Below, piece by piece: positions 33,628 through 43,142 of a stretch of 52,856 nucleotides of DNA. The stretch comes from Kumtagia ephedrae. Lineage in GTDB: Bacteria; Pseudomonadota; Alphaproteobacteria; Rhizobiales; Rhizobiaceae. The notes under the pieces were generated by a model that was given only the letters and a program-made list of their open reading frames with translations, ran no database searches and was not told the DNA's origin. Within the stretch, counting starts at the first letter, position 1, and each line of letters opens with the position of its first letter. The stretch is taken from NCBI RefSeq assembly GCF_003012745.1, contig NZ_PXYK01000036.1, positions 1-52,856 of the forward strand, written 5' to 3'. The translations under genes were made by a program, and so were the position numbers.

Positions 33628-35457
33628 CTACCTGCTGCGCAGGCCGAAAGCGGCGTTCCTGACGTCCAGCCTGGGCTCTTCCCGTTCGACCACCACCGGG
33701 CGCTGGCCGGCGGACGGCGGATGGCGATATCCGGGATCGCCGGGCTGAACTCCGGCGGGCGCCGGCTCGACCACGGTCGAGGCGGCGGCGAGCGGACGGT
33801 GAAGGTTGCGCAGCCGATCGACGATGCGACCGAGGTCGATCTCGCCGTCGGCCGGCATGGCCTCCACGGTGTGATCCTTGCGGGCGCCGGGAATGCGGTC
33901 GGCAGGCAGGCGCTCGAACTTGAAACGCATGGTGGTGGCCGCGCCCTCGCCGAAGGCGATCGCCTCGCGCTGGCCCATGGAAGACAGGAAGGAGAGGGTG
34001 GAGGTCGAGGAATCGGCCATGGCCGACTTGATGATCGCCTGGTCCTGCTCGTTGGCGAGCCGCATGGCGAAGATGGTCGAGCATTGCGACAGGATGGTCG
34101 GGTCGAGCTCGCCCGGGCGCTGGGTGACCACACCCAGGTAGCAGCCGTATTTGCGGCCCTCCTTGGCGATGCGCGACAGGGCGTGGCGGGTCGGCGTGAA
34201 GCCGAGGCGCGGGTCGGCGGGCATGTAGCGATGCGCCTCCTCGCACATCAGCAGCATGCGCAGCCGCCCCTCGCTCCAGACCGCGAGATCGAAGGCGAGC
34301 CGCGCCAGCACCGAGCAGACCGCATTGACGATCTCCGACGGCAGGCCCGCCATCTCGAAGCAGGTGACCGGGCGTCCCCCGCTCGGTACGCGGAATATCC
34401 TGCCGATGGTCTCGTGGATCGAGTCCTCGATCAGCCGCGAGGCGAACATGAAGCGGTAGCGCGGGTCGGCGAGCGCCGATTCGATGCGGGCGCGGATCGC
34501 CTTGAGGACCGGCCGGTCGTGCTTGCTCTCCAGCAGGCCCGTCCGCTCGTCGATCAGCCGGATCAGGTCGGCCATGCGGTAGGGGACCGGCATGTCGGCG
34601 GTCATCGCATCCTGGCCGCGGCGCAGGACGCCGCCGGAATTGGCGTTGCGGTAGGCGCTCTTGGCAACCGGGATCAGGTCGCGCAGCACCTCGATTTCCT
34701 CCGCCACCAGCTCGCGGCCGCGGAACAGAACCTCGGCGAGCTCCTCCAGCCTGAACAGCCAGAAGGGCAGCTCGAGGCTGTTGGTGTCGATCCGGTAGGA
34801 GACCTCGGAGAGCGCATCGGCGAATTCGTTGTGCGGATCGAGGATGAGGACCCGCAGGTCGGGCTTGGCCTCCAGCGTCTTGCGCAGGAGCAGCGAGACC
34901 GCCGTCGACTTGCCGACGCCGGTGGTGCCGACGACGGCGAAATGCCGGCTGAGCGTGTCGTCGATGGCGATGCGCGCCTCGATCGCCTCGTCCTGCGACA
35001 GCGCGCCGATGGTGATCGCCCGCCGGCCGGCGAGATCGTAGACGGCCTGCAGGTCGCGCTGGCGGATGCGGTGGGCGATTGCACCGATATGCGGATATTG
35101 GGTGACGCCGCGATCGAAGACCGGCTTGGCCGGCGGCTCGCTGTCACGCACCTCGCCGACCAGCTCGACGCTCACCTCGATGGGGTTCTTGTCGCCGGTA
35201 TTCCAGGCGCGATCCTGCTTGCCGATGGCATAGACGAGACCGACGGTGCGGATCGGGCCGAGATTGATCGAGATCATCTTGCCGACGGTCCACATGCCCG
35301 TCACGGCGCCGTCCTCGGTGTCGGCAAAGGCGGCGATGGTCGCGCGGGCGCCGTCGCATTGGACCACATGGCCGAGGATGCGCTTGTCGTTCTGGGATGC
35401 GTCGCGCCGTTCCTGCACCGTGCCTTCCCCGGCGGACCGATTATCCTCGACATACAT
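33628..35457 (-). CDS. HerA-like ATPase (DUF87)
   Basis: A 609-residue hexameric-type ATPase. An N-terminal HAS-barrel-like segment (about 28-105, GHVVQCDGARATIAAF...GKMISINLG) is followed by Walker A GTTGVGKST (177-185), Walker B RMLLMCEEAHRYMP near residue 400 and an arginine-rich segment, SRIAKEGRKYGCYLGVVTQRP. The Pro-rich tail of about 70 residues is poorly conserved. HerA proteins often work with NurA nuclease or defence effectors, but no such partner is adjacent here. Confidence 0.88.
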   Translation of the reverse strand: MYVEDNRSAGEGTVQERRDASQNDKRILGHVVQCDGARATIAAFADTEDGAVTGMWTVGKMISINLGPIRTVGLVYAIGKQDRAWNTGDKNPIEVSVELVGEVRDSEPPAKPVFDRGVTQYPHIGAIAHRIRQRDLQAVYDLAGRRAITIGALSQDEAIEARIAIDDTLSRHFAVVGTTGVGKSTAVSLLLRKTLEAKPDLRVLILDPHNEFADALSEVSYRIDTNSLELPFWLFRLEELAEVLFRGRELVAEEIEVLRDLIPVAKSAYRNANSGGVLRRGQDAMTADMPVPYRMADLIRLIDERTGLLESKHDRPVLKAIRARIESALADPRYRFMFASRLIEDSIHETIGRIFRVPSGGRPVTCFEMAGLPSEIVNAVCSVLARLAFDLAVWSEGRLRMLLMCEEAHRYMPADPRLGFTPTRHALSRIAKEGRKYGCYLGVVTQRPGELDPTILSQCSTIFAMRLANEQDQAIIKSAMADSSTSTLSFLSSMGQREAIAFGEGAATTMRFKFERLPADRIPGARKDHTVEAMPADGEIDLGRIVDRLRNLHRPLAAASTVVEPAPAGVQPGDPGYRHPPSAGQRPVVVEREEPRLDVRNAAFGLRSR

Positions 35458-35636
35458 GCTTCGTGCCGTCCCCGCACACCCGTGTTCTGAAAACCCTAGA
35501 GATGGCGGGTTAAGGTGGCGTGTGAGGGGTTGGTCGAGAAAGTCTTAACGCGATCGTTCAAGTTGCAGCTATCGCCGCGGCGCTCCGTTCGCGCCGGCTG
35601 GTGCATGCCGCAGGCCGGGTGCGGCTCCGCCGTCCA

Positions 35637-35733
35637 AAGCGGAATACGATCGGGATGGACCGCATTCCGCTCGATCTCCTTGTTCTGCCGCATGATCTTT
35701 CTCCGAAAAGTCTGCAACTTTTCGGGATCAGGC
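35637..35733. repeat. Rhizobial-type palindromic intergenic repeat
   Basis: Two hairpins: AGCGGAAT (35638-35645) with ATTCCGCT (35664-35671), and CCGAAAAGT (35703-35711) with ACTTTTCGG (35717-35725). The order and the segment GCATGATCTTTCTCCGAAAA are like dispersed repeats common in rhizobial intergenic DNA. The second hairpin lies just after the M10 protease gene and may end its transcript. The rest of the 296-bp gap shows nothing else. Confidence 0.75.
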
Positions 35734-35753
35734 GGAGCGGGGCTGGGGCGGGC

Positions 35754-38000
35754 CTAAGCCACCGAGAAATCGGCGTTGGTGAGCGCCAGCCCGGCCGTGA
35801 TGGTGGCGAAATGGATGCCGGCCGCGGCCCCGCTGCCGTCCGCGTCGTAGAAGACGTGCCCGGTGTCGGTCTCGTAGACGATCCGGTCGGTGTCGTCGTC
35901 GGCCAGTCCGGTCGTATTCGCCCGGAAGGCGGAGGCGGCGAGCGTGCCGGGATCGAGTGCGGTGAAGATCGCGTCCGACAGTAGGAACCGGTCGTCCGGC
36001 ACGCTGAAGTCGAGGATGGCGTCGACGTTGCCGCCGCCGAGCTTCGTGGCGAAGACGAAGGTGTCGGCGCCGCCGAGGCCGCGCAGCTGGTCGGCGCCGC
36101 CCTTGCCCTCGAGCCGGTTGGCGCCGGCATTGCCGGTGATCGTCTGGCCGATCTCGTTGCCGGCGAGATTGATCGCCGCGGTGCCGCCCGCCGAAGTGGT
36201 GGTCATCTGCTCGACATGGACGCCGGCGCTGAGCGTGTATGAGACTCCCGCCGCCACCTTGTCGCGGGCGCCGCCGGTAGCGGTCTCCACAATCGTGTCG
36301 GTGGCGGTGTAGACCAGATAGGTGTCGTTGCCGCCGAGGCCCGACAATGTGTCCAGCCCGCCGCCGCCCTTCAGCGTGTTGGCGCCGTTATTGCCGACGA
36401 TGGTCTGTTCGAAGGCGTTGCCGGTCAGTTTGATCGCTCCCGTGCCGCCGTTCGAGGTGGTGCGCAGCGTCTCGATCTCGGCATCGGCGGCGAGCGCATA
36501 GCTTATCCGGGTGGCGACCATGTCGGCGACGTCGCCGACGGCCTCGATGACGATATCCCCGATATGGTCGACGAAATAGGTGTCGTTGCCGGCCAGACCC
36601 TGCATCGTGTCGGCGGCGCCCCCGCCGTCGAGGATGTTGGCGCCGTTATTGCCGAAGATGGTCTGGGCGAACTCGTTGCCCGTCAGGGCGATCGCCGTCG
36701 TGCCCGGCTGCGACAGGGTTTTGAGGAACTCGATCTCGGCGGCGGCCGCGAGCACCCAGGAGACGGAGGCCAGCACGGTGTCGATACCCTCGCCGACCGC
36801 TTCGATCACCATGTCGGCGATGTTGTCGACGATGTAGGTGTCGTTGCCCAGGTGGCCCATGAGCGTGTCGGCGTTCGCTCCGCCATCCAGGCGGTTGGCC
36901 GCGGCGTTCCCCCTGATATTGTCCGCCCCCGAACCGCCGACGACATTCTCGATCAGCGACGCCGGGTTGTTCTTGTGCATGAAGGCGTTGAACACGTTGC
37001 CGCGCGCATAGCCGCCGTTCGGACCGCCGCCGAGATAGGCGCGCTGCTCGTTGGAAAACGTCGAATAGCCGCCCGGGGTCAGGCTGACAGCCAGATTGCT
37101 GGTGTAGCCGGACAGGTCGTACGTGTCGTTGCCGCCGCCGTCCCAGATGGTCTGGAAGATCCGGTTTCCGCCCGGGTCGATGGCGAGCTTTCCATCGACG
37201 TAGGTTTCGCCGGTCCTCGCATTCCAGGAATAGACGGTGTCGCCGCTGTTGGTGCTGTAGTCGGCGCCATACATGTGCTGCAGGGCGGCGATGTCGTCCA
37301 TCATGAAGGTCTGCGGCGCGCCCCACGTCTCGTAGTTATAGCCGCTGGTGTCGTCGCCGATGAAGGTGCGGTAGGTCATCACGCTGTATTCGAGCGAGTC
37401 CCGGTTGGCCGGCTGCGCGCCGAAGCCGCCGGTTTCGTGACCGTGCTTCAGTCCCAGGGCGTGGCCTGTCTCGTGGATGATGGTGTGCCAGTCGTAATTG
37501 CCGGCTGTCGGCAAGTCGCCCGAGCGCCCGTAGAAGCTGTCGCCGCCATAATTCTGCGCGGTCGGATAGTAGGCATAAGCGGTGCTGGGATTGCTCGTAT
37601 TGGCATAACGTAGCGTCGCGTTGCCGGTGCCTGCTCCCGCATAGCTCACGTTGAGGCCGGTAAAACCTTCGACGGAGAAGCCGGCCGCGCCGCTCGGCTG
37701 GGTCCGGATCGTGGTATCGAGGGCGAAGTGCACCGCCACCATCTGCCGTGCGGTGAACTGGGAAAAGTTGCTGAACGCCTCGGGATGGTCGGCGCCATAG
37801 TCGGAGGCCGCGTTCGGATCGCTGTAGCTGATGGAGCCGTCGGACCATCTGTTCGGCGTGAGCAGGCCGTCGATGCGCTGGACACCGGAGGCCCTGTTGG
37901 CAGTGACTGGGTCGCTGGTGCCGTTTTCGACCGGGCTGGCCTCGAGGAGGGCGGAACTCACGCCGACGCTCCCGACCGGGACCGGCAGGGGATGCACCAT
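35754..38000 (-). CDS. RTX metalloprotease, M10 (serralysin) family
   Basis: A 748-residue secreted zinc protease. The zinc site is HETGHALGLKH (176-186) with the Met-turn SVMTY (206-210). The serralysin C-terminal calcium region follows (SGADNIRGNAAANRLDGGAN, LMGHLGNDTYIVDNIADMV). Then come four repeats of about 90 residues of the kind GNDTYxVD...LTGNxxxQTIxGNxGAN. The last 239 residues (35754-36473) are nearly the same as the end of the next RTX protein. No signal peptide, as expected for type I secretion through a C-terminal signal (ALTNADFSVA). No type I secretion genes are in the window. Confidence 0.92.
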   Translation of the reverse strand: MVHPLPVPVGSVGVSSALLEASPVENGTSDPVTANRASGVQRIDGLLTPNRWSDGSISYSDPNAASDYGADHPEAFSNFSQFTARQMVAVHFALDTTIRTQPSGAAGFSVEGFTGLNVSYAGAGTGNATLRYANTSNPSTAYAYYPTAQNYGGDSFYGRSGDLPTAGNYDWHTIIHETGHALGLKHGHETGGFGAQPANRDSLEYSVMTYRTFIGDDTSGYNYETWGAPQTFMMDDIAALQHMYGADYSTNSGDTVYSWNARTGETYVDGKLAIDPGGNRIFQTIWDGGGNDTYDLSGYTSNLAVSLTPGGYSTFSNEQRAYLGGGPNGGYARGNVFNAFMHKNNPASLIENVVGGSGADNIRGNAAANRLDGGANADTLMGHLGNDTYIVDNIADMVIEAVGEGIDTVLASVSWVLAAAAEIEFLKTLSQPGTTAIALTGNEFAQTIFGNNGANILDGGGAADTMQGLAGNDTYFVDHIGDIVIEAVGDVADMVATRISYALAADAEIETLRTTSNGGTGAIKLTGNAFEQTIVGNNGANTLKGGGGLDTLSGLGGNDTYLVYTATDTIVETATGGARDKVAAGVSYTLSAGVHVEQMTTTSAGGTAAINLAGNEIGQTITGNAGANRLEGKGGADQLRGLGGADTFVFATKLGGGNVDAILDFSVPDDRFLLSDAIFTALDPGTLAASAFRANTTGLADDDTDRIVYETDTGHVFYDADGSGAAAGIHFATITAGLALTNADFSVA

Positions 38001-38393
38001 GATCCGGCGGCAGGCTCTATGCGGGCGGCATCCTCCGGGCTCGACCCGCCGCCGCGCGCCGGTCTTGCCGCGAGAACTCGAATGGACATCTCAGCCTTCC
38101 CCAGCGAGCCGTTCAAACGATCAAACCCCAACCAATTTCGGAACGACACCGGCGGCGTTGCCCAGGCAGAGCATTGCCTGCCGATGGGTGCAACCAAGTG
38201 CACGTCTCGCGTCGCCGTCCAGACGGCGGACCAAAAGCCCAGTAGATGAGGGATCGGCTTGGATCAAGAGCTATGTGCGTGACAGTTCACGCCGCTGCCA
38301 TGGCGCTGCCGGTAGTTCTCCCGCGGGGAGGCATGGAAACCGTATGGCTCGACTGCGCCACGGCCGAAACAAGCATGAGGATCTCGTGCGAAA
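38001..38393. other. Intergenic region upstream of the M10 protease gene
   Basis: This 393-bp stretch should hold the promoter of the M10 protease gene (minus strand). I see no convincing -35/-10 pair, no RNA gene and no protein with family-like text; the open frames here are short, compositionally biased and differ between strands. Confidence 0.5.
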
Positions 38394-38432
38394 CCGGCTG
38401 CCGCCCCGCGTCCGTGGTGGGGCGGCAGCCGG
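38394..38432 (-). terminator. Terminator of the CHRD-RTX gene
   Basis: A perfect 14-bp stem, CCGGCTGCCGCCCC and GGGGCGGCAGCCGG, with an 11-nt loop. It lies 12 nt after the stop of the CHRD-RTX gene on the minus strand and is followed by TTTCG. Confidence 0.75.
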
Positions 38433-38444
38433 CGCAGGGCAGGT

Positions 38445-40292
38445 CTAAGCCACCGAGAAGTCGGCGTTGGTGAGCGCCAGTCCGGCCGTGATCGTGGCGA
38501 AATGGATGCCGGCCGTGGCCCCGGTGCCGTCGGCGTCGTAGAAGACCTTTCCGGTGTCGGTCTCGTAGATGATGCGGTCGGTGGCGTCGCCGGCCAGGCC
38601 GGTGGTGTTCGCCCGGAAGGCGGAGGCGGCGAGCGTGCCGGGATTCAGCGCGGTGAAGATCGCGTCCGACAGCAGGAAGCGGTCGTCGGGCACGCTGAAG
38701 TCGAGGATGGCGTCGATGTTGCCGCCGCCAAGCTTGGTGGCAAAGACGAAGGTGTCGGCGCCGCCGAGGCCGCGCAGCTGATCGGCCCCGCCCTTGCCTT
38801 CCAGCCGGTTGGCGCCGGCATTGCCGGTCATCATCTGGACGAGCTCGTTGCCGCCGAGATTGATGGCCGACGTTCCGCCCGCCGAGGTGGTGCTCATCTG
38901 CTCGACATGCACGCCGGCGGCGAGCGTATAGGAGACGGCTGCCGCCACCTTGTCGACGGTGCCGCCGGTGGCGGTCTCCAGAACCTTGTCGGTCGCCGTG
39001 TAGATCAGATAGGTGTCGTTGCCGCCCAGCCCCTGCAGCGTATCCTTGCCGCCGCCGCCCTTCAGGACATTGGTCCCGTTATTGCCGATTATGGTCTGGT
39101 CGAAGGCGTTGCCGGTCAGGTTGATCGCACCTGTGCCGCCATTCGAAGTGGTGCGCAGCGTCTCGACCGCGGCGCCGGCGGTGAGCACGTAGGTGACGCT
39201 GCTGGCGACGGTGTCGGTGCCTTCGCCGGCCGCCTCCAGGATCGTGTCGCCGGCATTGTCGACGAAATAGGAGTCGTCGCCGTGCAGGCCTTTCATCGAG
39301 TCCGCCCCGGCTCCCCCGACGATCTTGTTGTTCAGATCGTTGGTGACCAGCGTGTCGTTGTGCGACGAACCGGTGAGGTTCTCGATCGAGAACAGTTCGT
39401 CCCCGGCCGCGTGTCCGCCCGAATAGGTCTCGGTCCACAGGTTCACGCTGACGGCGGCGTTCGAGCCGGCATAGCTCGCCGTGTCGCTGCCGGCATCGCC
39501 ATGCAGGTGATCGCCGCCGGCTCCGCCGACCAGCGTGTCGTTGCCGGTCTCGCCGAGCAGGTGATCGTCGCCGCCGAGGCCGTTGATCGTGTCGTCGCCG
39601 CCTGCGCCGAACAGGTCGTCGATGCCGGCGGCGCCGTTGATGGTCTCCTTGACGTTGCCGGCGAACTTGAAGAACGATGCCTGCAGGTCGGAGACCTCGA
39701 TGTCGGCCAGCGTCAGCACGTCGGCCACGCCGTTGTTGCGGATGGTGATCGCCGCGCCCCCAGCCGTATCGGACAGGACATGCAGCAGCGCGTCGAAGGT
39801 GCCGACGTTGAAGTCGGTGAGATCGATGGCGTCGGCGCCGGTGTCGCCCTTGTCGGCGCGCAACTGGTCGCGGATCTCGCCGCCGGCGAACTTCGAGGAG
39901 TGGATGTTGACGTAGAGGCCCTCGGCGAACAGGTCGTCGACCGCGGTGATCGGAATGTCCCAGGTCCTGGAGATGTCGAAGGTCTGCGCCGACGGTGGCG
40001 TGAGGTTGAAGACGATGCCGCCATTCTTGCCTGCGACTTCCTGATGGATATGGCCGCTGATCGCATTGGTGCTCAGGTTCTGCACGCTGACGTCGATGTC
40101 GAGCCTGTCCTGGTTGAAATTCAGCACCGCCGTGCTGGTGCCGGTGGCGGTGCTGGCATTCGCCGGGACTTCGTTGGCGCCGGTCAGGACGGCGCTGAAA
40201 TAGCGGGAGCGGAAATCGAGGATGGTATTGGCGCCCGATCCGGAAGAGAAATCGAAGGTCTGGTCGCCGGAGCCAAGGGTGATGTCGGCCAT
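38445..40292 (-). CDS. CHRD-domain RTX calcium-binding protein
   Basis: A 615-residue secreted protein. Residues 30-147 are a CHRD domain (FSAVLTGANEVPANASTATG, ISGHIHQEVAGKNG, GLYVNIHSSKFAGGEIRDQL). A helical spacer follows, then RTX nonapeptides at about 215-275 (GAGGDDTINGLGGDDHLLG, GNDTLVGGAGGDHLHGD). After that come the approximately 90-residue GNDTY/LTGN repeats and the same C-terminal module as in the protease gene. CHRD domains occur in bacterial surface proteins; the role here is unknown. Probably exported by a type I system. Confidence 0.9.
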   Translation of the reverse strand: MADITLGSGDQTFDFSSGSGANTILDFRSRYFSAVLTGANEVPANASTATGTSTAVLNFNQDRLDIDVSVQNLSTNAISGHIHQEVAGKNGGIVFNLTPPSAQTFDISRTWDIPITAVDDLFAEGLYVNIHSSKFAGGEIRDQLRADKGDTGADAIDLTDFNVGTFDALLHVLSDTAGGAAITIRNNGVADVLTLADIEVSDLQASFFKFAGNVKETINGAAGIDDLFGAGGDDTINGLGGDDHLLGETGNDTLVGGAGGDHLHGDAGSDTASYAGSNAAVSVNLWTETYSGGHAAGDELFSIENLTGSSHNDTLVTNDLNNKIVGGAGADSMKGLHGDDSYFVDNAGDTILEAAGEGTDTVASSVTYVLTAGAAVETLRTTSNGGTGAINLTGNAFDQTIIGNNGTNVLKGGGGKDTLQGLGGNDTYLIYTATDKVLETATGGTVDKVAAAVSYTLAAGVHVEQMSTTSAGGTSAINLGGNELVQMMTGNAGANRLEGKGGADQLRGLGGADTFVFATKLGGGNIDAILDFSVPDDRFLLSDAIFTALNPGTLAASAFRANTTGLAGDATDRIIYETDTGKVFYDADGTGATAGIHFATITAGLALTNADFSVA

Positions 40293-40610
40293 GCTGTCCT
40301 CCCAGAATTGCTTTTTTTGACCTATCCGAAATCGATCGGCCGATAAGGCCGTATCAAGACGTATGAACGACGGAACAGGTGCCGTTCTTCCCAGATACGA
40401 TAGACGCGCATGGAAGTTTCATTCGCCTGCAGTCGATATGTTACTCCTCTGCCCCGAACTCGTCTCGCAACCGAGGGATGTCCTTCCGCACGCCTTCCAG
40501 TGGGGGATGGTTGTTCTGCGCTTGCCGTCCACAGGCGGCTTTCTTTCTCTTCCATGCCAATTGCTTGCATGGAATTTTGATCATGTTTTGTTCTTTGGCG
40601 ACCAACAATG
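40293..40610. other. Intergenic region upstream of the CHRD-RTX gene
   Basis: This 318-bp stretch, less G+C-rich than the genes around it, should hold the promoter of the CHRD-RTX gene (minus strand). CGGCCGATAAGGCCG (40339-40353) is a short dyad. The small open frames on the plus strand show no family-like sequence. Confidence 0.5.
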
Positions 40611-40637
40611 ACCTCGGCCGGAGCCTTCGGCCGAGGT
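40611..40637 (-). terminator. Terminator of the third RTX gene
   Basis: A perfect 10-bp stem, ACCTCGGCCG and CGGCCGAGGT, with loop of 7 nt. It lies 15 nt downstream of the stop of the large RTX gene on the minus strand, followed by CATTGTTGG. Confidence 0.7.
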
Positions 40638-40652
40638 TGAGCCTTGTAGGGA

Positions 40653-43142
40653 TTACGCGATCGCAAAGTCCGCGTTGGTGAGGCTGAGGCCGATGTCGAG
40701 TTTTGCGAACAGCACGCCGGCGCCGGCGCCGTTGCCGTCGGCGTCGTAATAGAGCTCGCCCGTGTCGGTCTCGTAGATGATGCGGTCGCTGGCGTCCGCC
40801 GCCAGGCCCGTCGTGTTGGCCCGGAGGGCCGCGGCCGCAAGCGTGCCGGGGGTGAGCGCCTTGAAGATCGCGTCCGACAGCAGGAAGCGGTCGTCGGCGA
40901 CGTTGAAGTCGGTGACGGTATCGACGTTGCCGGCGCCGAGCGCGGTGGCGAAGACGAAGGTATCCTTGCCGCCCAGGCCCGTCAGCGTGTCGGCGCCGCC
41001 CTTGCCCTCCAGCCGGTTGTCGCCGGCGTTGCCGGTGATGGTCTGGGCGAACTCGTTGCCGGTCAAGTCGATGCCCGATTTGCCGGCGCTGCCGTTGGTC
41101 TGCATTATCTCGACATGGACGCCGGCGCTGAGCTTGTAGTCGACGGCGGCGATCACCTTGTCGGTGCCCTGGCCCGCGCCTTCGACGATGACGTCTCCCG
41201 CGTTGAAGATGCGGTAGGTGTCGTTGCCGCCCAGCCCCTTCAGCGTGTCGGCCGCGCCGGCGCCGCCGTCATGCAGGATGTTGTCGCCGGCATTGCCGGT
41301 GATCGTCTGCGCCAGCTTGTTGCCGGTGAGGTCGATCGCCACCTTGCCAGCGTTGGAGGTCGTGCGCAGCAACTCGATGTCGGCGTCCGCGCCGAGCGCG
41401 TAGCTGACGCTGACTGCAACCGTATCGGAACCGCCGCCGGTTGCCTCGACGATTATGTCGCCGGCGTCGTCGACATAATAGGTGTCGTCGCCGAGCAGAC
41501 CTAGGAGCTTGTCGGCCCCGCCCTTGCCGTCGAGAACATTGTCGCCGTAGTTGCCGGTGATGGTCTGCGCCACCGCATTGCCGGTGAGCTTCAGGTCGTC
41601 TTCTCCTTTGGCTAGGTAGGCAGCCAGAATTTCGATGTCGGCGTCGTCGGCCAATGCGTAGTTTTCAAACACCTTGACGCTGTCGGTGCCGCCGCCGGCG
41701 GTCTCGATGATGGTGTCGAAATCGCCCTCCAGGATGTAGAAGTCATTGCCGATGCCGCCGGTCAGCGTGTTGATACCTGATCCGCCCCAGAGTGAGTCGT
41801 CGCCCCATCCGCCGAAGAGGGTGTCGTCGTCGGCGCCGCCAAGTAGGACGTCGTTGCCGTTGCCGCCGGCAATTATGTCGTTGCCCAAGCCGCCTTCGAT
41901 GGAGTCGTCGCCGCCGAAGCCGTCGAGCTTGTCGTTGTTGCCGTGACCAAAGATGACATCACGGAGGGCATCGCCGAAAATTTCATCGGCAGAGTCGTCG
42001 CCGTTGGTCGTGCGAACGATCTCGGTGACCTGTGCGCTGATCTGGCCGCCGCTGCCGTCAGTGGTGTTGTCCTGCCAGGCCGTAACGAAGCTGCCGGACA
42101 GCAGGGCGGAAACCGACGAGCGGATGTCCAGGTCGCCGGAGGCGGTGACGGCGAATGCGTCGGTGACGGCTGCCCCGGCCGGCGTATAGACGCGGGCCCA
42201 GATGTCGTGATCGCCGGCGCTCAGCTGCTTCGTCCAGGAGACGACGATGAAGCCGTTCTCAAGGACGGTGATATCCGGATCGCCTTCGATCTGTGCGGAA
42301 GGCGTGTTGACCCGGATGTGGACATTGGGCGTCACATTGGTGCCGTTGCCGTTGAAGAGCTGCAGGGTGATTGCGCTGTTGCCGGTATCGGCTCCAGGCC
42401 AACCGGTGTCCTTGTAGGCCACTGCGAACCCGCCGTTCGCCAGCCCGACGACAGATGATTGTGTGTTGTCGCCGATGTCGGCCAGCACGAAGTCGTTGAC
42501 CTTGGTGGTGCCGTCGGCATTGTAGATGCGGGCGCGGATGGTCTGCTCGGTCGGGCCGGTATCCGTGTAGGTCACGACGTAGCCGCCGGTGCTGAGCACG
42601 GCGACCGTGCCATCGATCTGGTCGCCGGGAAGGCCGGCATTCACCTGGAAGCCGCCGCCCGCCTCGCCGTTGTTGTCGAACACGCGCTGATAGACATTGC
42701 CGTCGACGGTGTGCGTCGTGACGAACCCTCCGTCCGGCCGCGCGGCAAACTGGAAGTCTTCTCCGCCGGTGCCCGTGGTCAGCACGATCTCGTCGCCGAA
42801 CGGCTGGCCGTGCGGCGAGAAGATATGACCCTTCAGCCCGGCGCCGCTCTCCTTCCAGGCGACCAGGACGCCGCCGCTGGCCAGCTCGATCACCTGCGGC
42901 GCGCCCATCGCCGAGATCGGCCCGTCATTGGGAGTCTGATACGTTCCGATGCGGTTGTGATTGGCGTCGTAGAAATCCACCTGGACGGTGCCGGCGCCGA
43001 CGGCGCCGCTACGATAGGCGACGACGAAGCCGCCGTTGGAAAGGCCCGTCACCTGCGGCAGCAACTGGTCGCCGGTGGTGAAGCTGTTGGCGGCGAACTG
43101 GCTGGTGGTGACGTTGGTCTGGTAGGTGCTGGTGACGGCCAT
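40653..43142 (-). CDS. Large repeat-rich RTX protein
   Basis: An 829-residue protein from the ATG at 43142 (MAVTSTYQTNVTTSQFAANS). The first 385 residues are about seven repeats of the type LSNGGFVVAYRS / LANGGFAVAYKDTG / LSTGGYVVTYTDTG, likely a beta-propeller-like or beta-rich adhesive region. RTX nonapeptides follow at about 395-480 (FGHGNNDKLDGFGGDDS, GGNGNDVLLGGADDD). Then come about four GNDTY/LTGN repeats, and a C-terminal module related to, but more diverged than, those of the other two RTX proteins. A type I secreted surface or matrix protein is likely. Confidence 0.88.
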   Translation of the reverse strand: MAVTSTYQTNVTTSQFAANSFTTGDQLLPQVTGLSNGGFVVAYRSGAVGAGTVQVDFYDANHNRIGTYQTPNDGPISAMGAPQVIELASGGVLVAWKESGAGLKGHIFSPHGQPFGDEIVLTTGTGGEDFQFAARPDGGFVTTHTVDGNVYQRVFDNNGEAGGGFQVNAGLPGDQIDGTVAVLSTGGYVVTYTDTGPTEQTIRARIYNADGTTKVNDFVLADIGDNTQSSVVGLANGGFAVAYKDTGWPGADTGNSAITLQLFNGNGTNVTPNVHIRVNTPSAQIEGDPDITVLENGFIVVSWTKQLSAGDHDIWARVYTPAGAAVTDAFAVTASGDLDIRSSVSALLSGSFVTAWQDNTTDGSGGQISAQVTEIVRTTNGDDSADEIFGDALRDVIFGHGNNDKLDGFGGDDSIEGGLGNDIIAGGNGNDVLLGGADDDTLFGGWGDDSLWGGSGINTLTGGIGNDFYILEGDFDTIIETAGGGTDSVKVFENYALADDADIEILAAYLAKGEDDLKLTGNAVAQTITGNYGDNVLDGKGGADKLLGLLGDDTYYVDDAGDIIVEATGGGSDTVAVSVSYALGADADIELLRTTSNAGKVAIDLTGNKLAQTITGNAGDNILHDGGAGAADTLKGLGGNDTYRIFNAGDVIVEGAGQGTDKVIAAVDYKLSAGVHVEIMQTNGSAGKSGIDLTGNEFAQTITGNAGDNRLEGKGGADTLTGLGGKDTFVFATALGAGNVDTVTDFNVADDRFLLSDAIFKALTPGTLAAAALRANTTGLAADASDRIIYETDTGELYYDADGNGAGAGVLFAKLDIGLSLTNADFAIA

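Noticed and set aside
33628-35457. HerA-NurA type defence or repair pair
   Set aside because: The HerA-like gene is isolated: its neighbours are a GGDEF protein and an RTX protease; no NurA, SIR2 or other effector is adjacent.
33721-35490. A 589-residue plus-strand frame
   Set aside because: Antisense to the HerA-like ATPase gene, which has Walker A and B motifs in the sense frame.
38502-40346. A 614-residue open frame on the plus strand opposite the CHRD-RTX gene
   Set aside because: It is the antisense shadow of repeat-rich, high-G+C coding DNA. The sense frame has CHRD and RTX motifs; the antisense text is Gly/Asp/Val/Ala-biased with no family-like motif.
40363-40681. Small plus-strand ORFs of 82 and 100 residues between RTX genes
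   Set aside because: They overlap in different frames, have no good ribosome site or family-like text, and the second runs into the terminator and the 3' end of the opposite RTX gene.
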